Positions 5,895-6,347 of a stretch of 6,347 nt of DNA are shown here, one piece after another; the stretch's first letter is position 1; each line of letters begins with the position of its first letter. The translations under genes and the position numbers were made by a program. Origin of the DNA: a bacterium (GTDB taxonomy: Bacteria; Chlamydiota; Chlamydiia; Chlamydiales; JAFEGQ01); the NCBI GenBank assembly GCA_021809305.1, contig JAKBAF010000080.1, forward strand, positions 1 to 6,347. Reading direction: 5' to 3'. The notes under the pieces were generated by a model. That model had not been told where the DNA came from. It was given only the letters and a program-made list of their open reading frames with translations, and made no database searches.

Positions 5895-6347
5895 GCCAAA
5901 AGCAGAAAATCCTCCTAATCGAAGATGAAGAGGACATAGCTGCCCTAATCAAGTTACAGGCTGATCTGTCGGGCTATAAGCTCCTTGTGGAGACCGATGG
6001 CATTAATGGCTATCGCGCCGTTGAGCGCGAAAAGCCAGATCTTGTCATTCTCGATCTGATGCTGCCTGGCCAAAGCGGACTTGATGTCTGCCGCAAAATC
6101 AAGCGCCATCCGGAGCTGAAGACGATTCCGGTGATCATCCTCTCTGCAAAGAGCGAGGAGCTAGATGTTGTTCTAGGGCTAGAGCTTGGGGCCGATGACT
6201 ATGTCACAAAGCCCTTCTCCCCCAAGGTGCTCTTCTCCCGAATCAAGGCAGTCTTGCGCCGCGGGACAGAGACGCAAAAGGCGCCAAAGGCCATCACCTT
6301 TGGAGAATTTACCCTTGAGGTCGACCGCTATCTCCTGCAGATCGGAA
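5891..6347 (+). CDS. OmpR/PhoB-family response regulator (5' part, cut by the window edge)
   Basis: This is a two-component regulator: a sensor kinase phosphorylates the receiver domain, which controls a C-terminal winged-helix DNA-binding domain. The first 152 codons are present. The receiver spans about residues 6-122 and is complete: acidic pocket E11/D12, phospho-acceptor D55 in DLVILDLMLPG, switch S85 in ILSAKSEE, the GADDY motif with aromatic switch Y104, and the invariant K107 in KPFSPKVL. The helix-5 stretch RIKAVLRR is typical of the OmpR/PhoB class. After a short polar linker (about 124-135), ITFGEFTLEVDRYLL begins the winged-helix domain. All phosphorylation residues are intact, so it should be a functional regulator. 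PhoB is the closest well-known protein by eye, but the regulon cannot be read from this fragment. No kinase gene lies within the window; it could follow to the right. Confidence 0.96.
   Translation, partial: MSQKQKILLIEDEEDIAALIKLQADLSGYKLLVETDGINGYRAVEREKPDLVILDLMLPGQSGLDVCRKIKRHPELKTIPVIILSAKSEELDVVLGLELGADDYVTKPFSPKVLFSRIKAVLRRGTETQKAPKAITFGEFTLEVDRYLLQIG

Overview
The window holds three complete protein genes and the start of a fourth, packed with little spacing. The left third (+ strand) is a two-gene unit: an NifS-type aminotransferase-fold protein (120-1280) followed 18 bases later by an NifU-type protein (1299-2102). The middle (2099-5587, - strand) is a single 1162-residue gene I cannot assign to any family. 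Its stop codon interlocks with that of the NifU gene. After a 303-base divergent intergenic region comes an OmpR/PhoB-type response regulator (5891 to the right edge, cut off inside its DNA-binding domain).

The most notable reading is that both members of the NifS/NifU pair appear to have lost their classical chemistry while staying intact as genes. In the NifS-like protein, my by-eye motif alignment puts Ala at the PLP-binding Lys, Glu at the PLP-stacking His, Ala at the substrate-binding Arg and Ser at the persulfide Cys. In the NifU-like protein the N-terminal IscU-type domain has Gly, Gln and His where the three scaffold cysteines should be. The C-terminal Nfu domain keeps its CxxC. A repurposed complex, or an Nfu-type carrier with a pseudoenzyme partner, fits better than a working desulfurase/scaffold pair.

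Organism: a bacterium of moderate GC; the NifS/NifU genes look GC-richer than the large orphan gene. Adjacent nifS-like and nifU-like genes, with a NifU lacking the central ferredoxin domain, together with a very large orphan helical protein, remind me of Chlamydiota, perhaps an environmental lineage. This is a tentative inference. No RNA gene, insertion sequence, CRISPR array or tRNA was seen. The first 119 bases contain chained and partly mutually exclusive inverted repeats ahead of the NifS-like gene. The intergenic region on the right holds a possible 11-codon leader reading frame that overlaps the response-regulator start.
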